From: Eubacteriales Family XIII. Incertae Sedis bacterium | GTDB lineage: Bacteria; Bacillota_A; Clostridia; Peptostreptococcales; Anaerovoracaceae | DNA: 6,512 bases | Assembly (NCBI GenBank): GCA_031278145.1 | Contig: JAITLA010000021.1 | Coordinates: forward strand, 1 to 6,512 | Direction: 5' to 3' | In this document: piece by piece, positions 4,276-6,512 of the stretch | Layout: the number at the start of each line of letters is the position of its first letter | Position numbering within the stretch: the stretch's first letter is position 1 | Notes under the pieces: model-generated | Database searches by the model: none | What the model saw: only the letters and a program-made list of their open reading frames with translations | Told to the model about the DNA's origin: nothing | Program-made: the position numbers and the translations under genes

Positions 4276-5399
4276 GCGTCCCTCGCCTCCTTTGCGTAGC
4301 GCGATATGTTCAGCACGACGCCCGCGAGGAACATGTAGATCAGCAGGGCGTTGCCGCCATAGCTCACGAAGGGCAGCGCCACGCCCGTGTTCGGCACGAT
4401 GGAGGTCACAACCGCCACGTTCACGATCACCTGCATCGCAAACAGGATCGTGACGCCCGCCGCCAGCAGCATGGAGAAGCGATCCGGCGCGTGGATCGCG
4501 ATGCGCGCCCCTCGGAAGATCAGCAGCAGGTAGGCCGTCAGCAGGACGAGGCAGCCGATCAGGCCCCATTCCTCGCCGATTACGGCCAGTATGAAGTCGT
4601 TGTGCCCCTCGGGCAGGTACATGGCCTTCTGTATGCTCTTTCCGAGGCCGCTTCCGAACACGCCGCCCGCGCCGAAGGCCAGCAGGGACTGTATGGCCTG
4701 CCAGCCCGCGTCCTGCGGATCCGCGAAGGGATCCGTGAAGGCGGTGAGGCGTTTCATATGGTAGCCGTCCGGGTCCAGATTTTGCAGGAAAATATAGGCC
4801 GAGGCGGCGCCGCCCGCGGCCAGAACGGCCAAATGCCGCCATTTGACACCCGCGATGAAGATCATCGCGGCGACGAGGCCGAAAACGATCAGTGCGGTCG
4901 ACAGGTTGGGCTGCTTGCAGATCATCCAAAAACAGATTCCGCCCACGCCCAGCAGGAAGAGCGGCCCGCGCGGAAAGCTCCGTATGCGGTCGGGCTTCGC
5001 GCCGAGATACCACGCGACGAACAGGATGACGGCCGCCTTCGCGATCTCGCCCGGCATGACGGTGATCTCGCCCACGCCGAGCCAGCGGGCCGCGTCGTTT
5101 CGTATCACGGCGAGAGGCGTGAAGAGCAGGCCGAGCAGGCAGAGGCTGCCGATCATGACAAAGGGCGCGGGCCAAAAATAGAAGCGATACGGGACGAGCA
5201 GCGCGGCGATCATCGCAACGAGGCCCGCGCCGGCCCACAGGCAGACGCGCTTCAAATAATAGAAGGAATCTCCGTATTCCACCATGGACACGTAGCTGCC
5301 GGCGCTGAACACCATGACGATGCCGAATATCACAAGGCCGAGGACGAGTATGGCGAACAGGAAATCCCCCGGATTTGTCGGCTTGCTCTTCTCAGGCAT
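4272..5399 (-). CDS. ftsW: Septal peptidoglycan polymerase FtsW (SEDS family)
   Basis: A 375-aa multi-pass membrane protein (about ten hydrophobic segments) that polymerises lipid II glycan chains together with a class B penicillin-binding protein. Family features: MVFSAGSY in the first membrane helix (29-36), MPGEIAKAAVILF (115-127), QPNLSTA (163-169), LTAFTDPFADPQDAGWQ (218-234), LPEGHNDFILAVIGEE (262-277), with Asp268 at the place of the SEDS catalytic aspartate, and PNTGVALPFVSYGG (336-349). QPNLSTA differs from the commoner QPDLGTA. ATG at 5399 follows GGTGG by 5 nt and overlaps the murD stop by 8 nt. GTG at 5408, 4 nt after GAGGG, is an alternative that adds three residues. The stop overlaps the murG start. 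SpoVE in spore formers is a close relative that often holds this locus, so a sporulation role cannot be excluded; whether this species sporulates is not visible. Confidence 0.95.
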   Translation of the reverse strand: MPEKSKPTNPGDFLFAILVLGLVIFGIVMVFSAGSYVSMVEYGDSFYYLKRVCLWAGAGLVAMIAALLVPYRFYFWPAPFVMIGSLCLLGLLFTPLAVIRNDAARWLGVGEITVMPGEIAKAAVILFVAWYLGAKPDRIRSFPRGPLFLLGVGGICFWMICKQPNLSTALIVFGLVAAMIFIAGVKWRHLAVLAAGGAASAYIFLQNLDPDGYHMKRLTAFTDPFADPQDAGWQAIQSLLAFGAGGVFGSGLGKSIQKAMYLPEGHNDFILAVIGEEWGLIGCLVLLTAYLLLIFRGARIAIHAPDRFSMLLAAGVTILFAMQVIVNVAVVTSIVPNTGVALPFVSYGGNALLIYMFLAGVVLNISRYAKEARDA

Positions 5400-6512
5400 G
5401 CTTGCCACCGATCCCTCTCACGCATCGCTTGAAGTGCTCGCCGCGTTCCTCGAAGCAGCCGTACATGTCCCAGCTGGCGCAGGCGGGGGACAGCAGGACC
5501 GTGTCCCCGGGCCGCGCCGCGCGAAAGCCCGCTTCCACGCAGGCCTCCATGTCCGCGCAGAAGACGATGTCGCGAAAGCCGCGCGCGGCGGCGGCGGCCG
5601 CGATCTTCTCGGCCGTCGCGCCCATGAGCAGGAGCTTTCCGACCTTGCCGCCGAAGGACGCGACCAGGGCGTCGAAATCCGCGTGCTTGTCGTAGCCGCC
5701 CGCGATGAGCAGTATGCCGGGCGCCGTGGCCTCCACGGCTTTCACGGAGGAGGCGGGATTCGTTCCCTTCGAATCGTTGACGAAGCGGACGCCGCCTATC
5801 GTGTCCACGAGCTCCAGCCTGTGCGCCACGCCCGTGAAGGCGCGCAGGGCGCGGGCGATGTCCGCGGCGGGGATGCCCGCGAACAGCGTCGCGGCGGCGG
5901 CCGCCAGCGCGTTCTCCAGATTGTGCGCGCCCGGTATCTTGAGCTCGTCCGTCCCGCAGAGCGCAAAGCGCTCCCCGGCGGCGTCGCGCACGCAGATCCG
6001 GCCGTCCTCGACGAAGGCGCCCATGTCCCGGCTTTGCAGCCGGCTGAACGGGACGAGCTTGGCCGCGCAGCGCGCCGCCGTCGCAAAGGCCGCCGCGTCG
6101 TCGCGATTCACGACGAAGCAGTCGCTCTCGGTCTGATTCATATAGACGCGCGCCTTGGCGGCCGCGTAATTCTCCATGCTCTTGTGCCGATCCAGATGGT
6201 CGGGCGTGATGTTCAAAAGCACGGAAACCTCCGGGCGGAAATCGCGTATCGTTTCGAGCTGAAAGCTCGAAAGCTCCGCCACCGTGAGGGTTTCCGCGTC
6301 CGCGGACGCGTGTGCACGCTCCGTCGCCGGCAGCCCCATGTTGCCAACGAGCTCCGTCCGCCTGCCGGCGGCCTTGCAGATCTCGGCTATGAGCGTCGCG
6401 GTCGTGGTCTTTCCGTTCGTGCCGGTCACGGCGATATAGCGCCCGCCGCCCAGCCTGTAGGCCAGCTCGATCTCGCCGATCAACTCCGCGCCGGCGTCCC
6501 TTGCGGCGCGGA
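5392..6512 (-). CDS. murD: UDP-N-acetylmuramoyl-L-alanine--D-glutamate ligase MurD, C-terminal part (runs off the right edge)
   Basis: A cytoplasmic Mur ligase that adds D-glutamate to UDP-MurNAc-L-Ala using ATP. The frame is open to the window edge and 372 residues are present; about 80-100 N-terminal residues (the UMAG-binding Rossmann domain) are missing. The first residues visible include LIGEIELAYRL, normal MurD sequence from the end of that domain, so the TTG at 6483 is not the start. The ATP loop VTGTNGKTTT lies near 6400-6430. Further on are ELSSFQLE, NITPDHLDRHKSMENY, GAHNLENALAA, FTGVAHRLE, NDSKGTNPASSVKA, LIAGGYDKHADFD and LLSPACASWDMYGCFEERG, covering the central and C-terminal ligase domains in order. 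The TGA stop (5392-5394) lies inside the start of ftsW. murD-ftsW-murG is a standard dcw order. Confidence 0.98.
   Translation of the reverse strand, partial: RAARDAGAELIGEIELAYRLGGGRYIAVTGTNGKTTTATLIAEICKAAGRRTELVGNMGLPATERAHASADAETLTVAELSSFQLETIRDFRPEVSVLLNITPDHLDRHKSMENYAAAKARVYMNQTESDCFVVNRDDAAAFATAARCAAKLVPFSRLQSRDMGAFVEDGRICVRDAAGERFALCGTDELKIPGAHNLENALAAAAATLFAGIPAADIARALRAFTGVAHRLELVDTIGGVRFVNDSKGTNPASSVKAVEATAPGILLIAGGYDKHADFDALVASFGGKVGKLLLMGATAEKIAAAAAARGFRDIVFCADMEACVEAGFRAARPGDTVLLSPACASWDMYGCFEERGEHFKRCVRGIGGKHA

Noticed and set aside
3163..5238. A long minus-strand open frame that would extend MurG by about 320 residues upstream
   Set aside because: The upstream part overlaps ftsW in another frame, is an Arg/Gly/Ala-rich shadow, and MurG begins exactly at the ATG with MRVVMAGGGTGGH and good ribosome sites.
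4491..5432. A 313-codon plus-strand open frame opposite ftsW
   Set aside because: It is rich in Arg, Gln, Asp and Ala without any family motif, a mirror of the hydrophobic FtsW codons.

Overview
The window is a stretch of a bacterial division and cell wall (dcw) cluster. All genes lie on the minus strand, so transcription runs from the right end (6512) to the left end (1). In transcription order they are murD (its N-terminus lies beyond the right edge), ftsW, murG, ftsQ/divIB, two tandem DUF881 genes, sbp (DUF1290) and ftsZ (its C-terminus lies beyond the left edge). No RNA gene, mobile element, CRISPR array or convincing terminator is visible. No gap between genes exceeds about 105 bases.

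The order ftsQ/divIB - DUF881 - DUF881 - small basic protein - ftsZ is the Bacillota layout (B. subtilis divIB-ylxW-ylxX-sbp-ftsA-ftsZ). The clostridial-looking MurD, FtsW and FtsZ motifs fit this. The DNA is clearly G+C-rich, which suggests a GC-rich clostridial lineage rather than a classical low-GC Bacillus or Clostridium. I cannot name a genus. Two differences from B. subtilis stand out: nothing lies between murG and ftsQ (no murB or murA), and ftsA is absent between sbp and ftsZ.

Right part (6512-3163): murD, ftsW and murG are translationally interlocked. murD and ftsW overlap by about 8 bases, and ftsW and murG share an ATGA. MurD adds D-Glu to UDP-MurNAc-L-Ala, MurG makes lipid II, and FtsW polymerises it at the septum. 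Middle (3153-834): ftsQ encodes a membrane-anchored POTRA divisome protein. The two DUF881 genes that follow each encode an N-terminal membrane anchor, a coiled coil and an extracytoplasmic domain of unknown function. Left part (833-1): sbp encodes a small multi-pass membrane protein. A 103-base spacer follows, with a good sigma-A-type promoter for ftsZ.

The genes are an ordinary conserved housekeeping set, and I see no new defence or mobile system. The points worth a second look are regulatory and organisational: an 11-codon mini-ORF with an excellent ribosome site that ends on the sbp start codon, a promoter-like AT-rich island inside ftsQ, a direct repeat on the ftsZ promoter, short inverted repeats at three successive gene junctions, and the missing ftsA.
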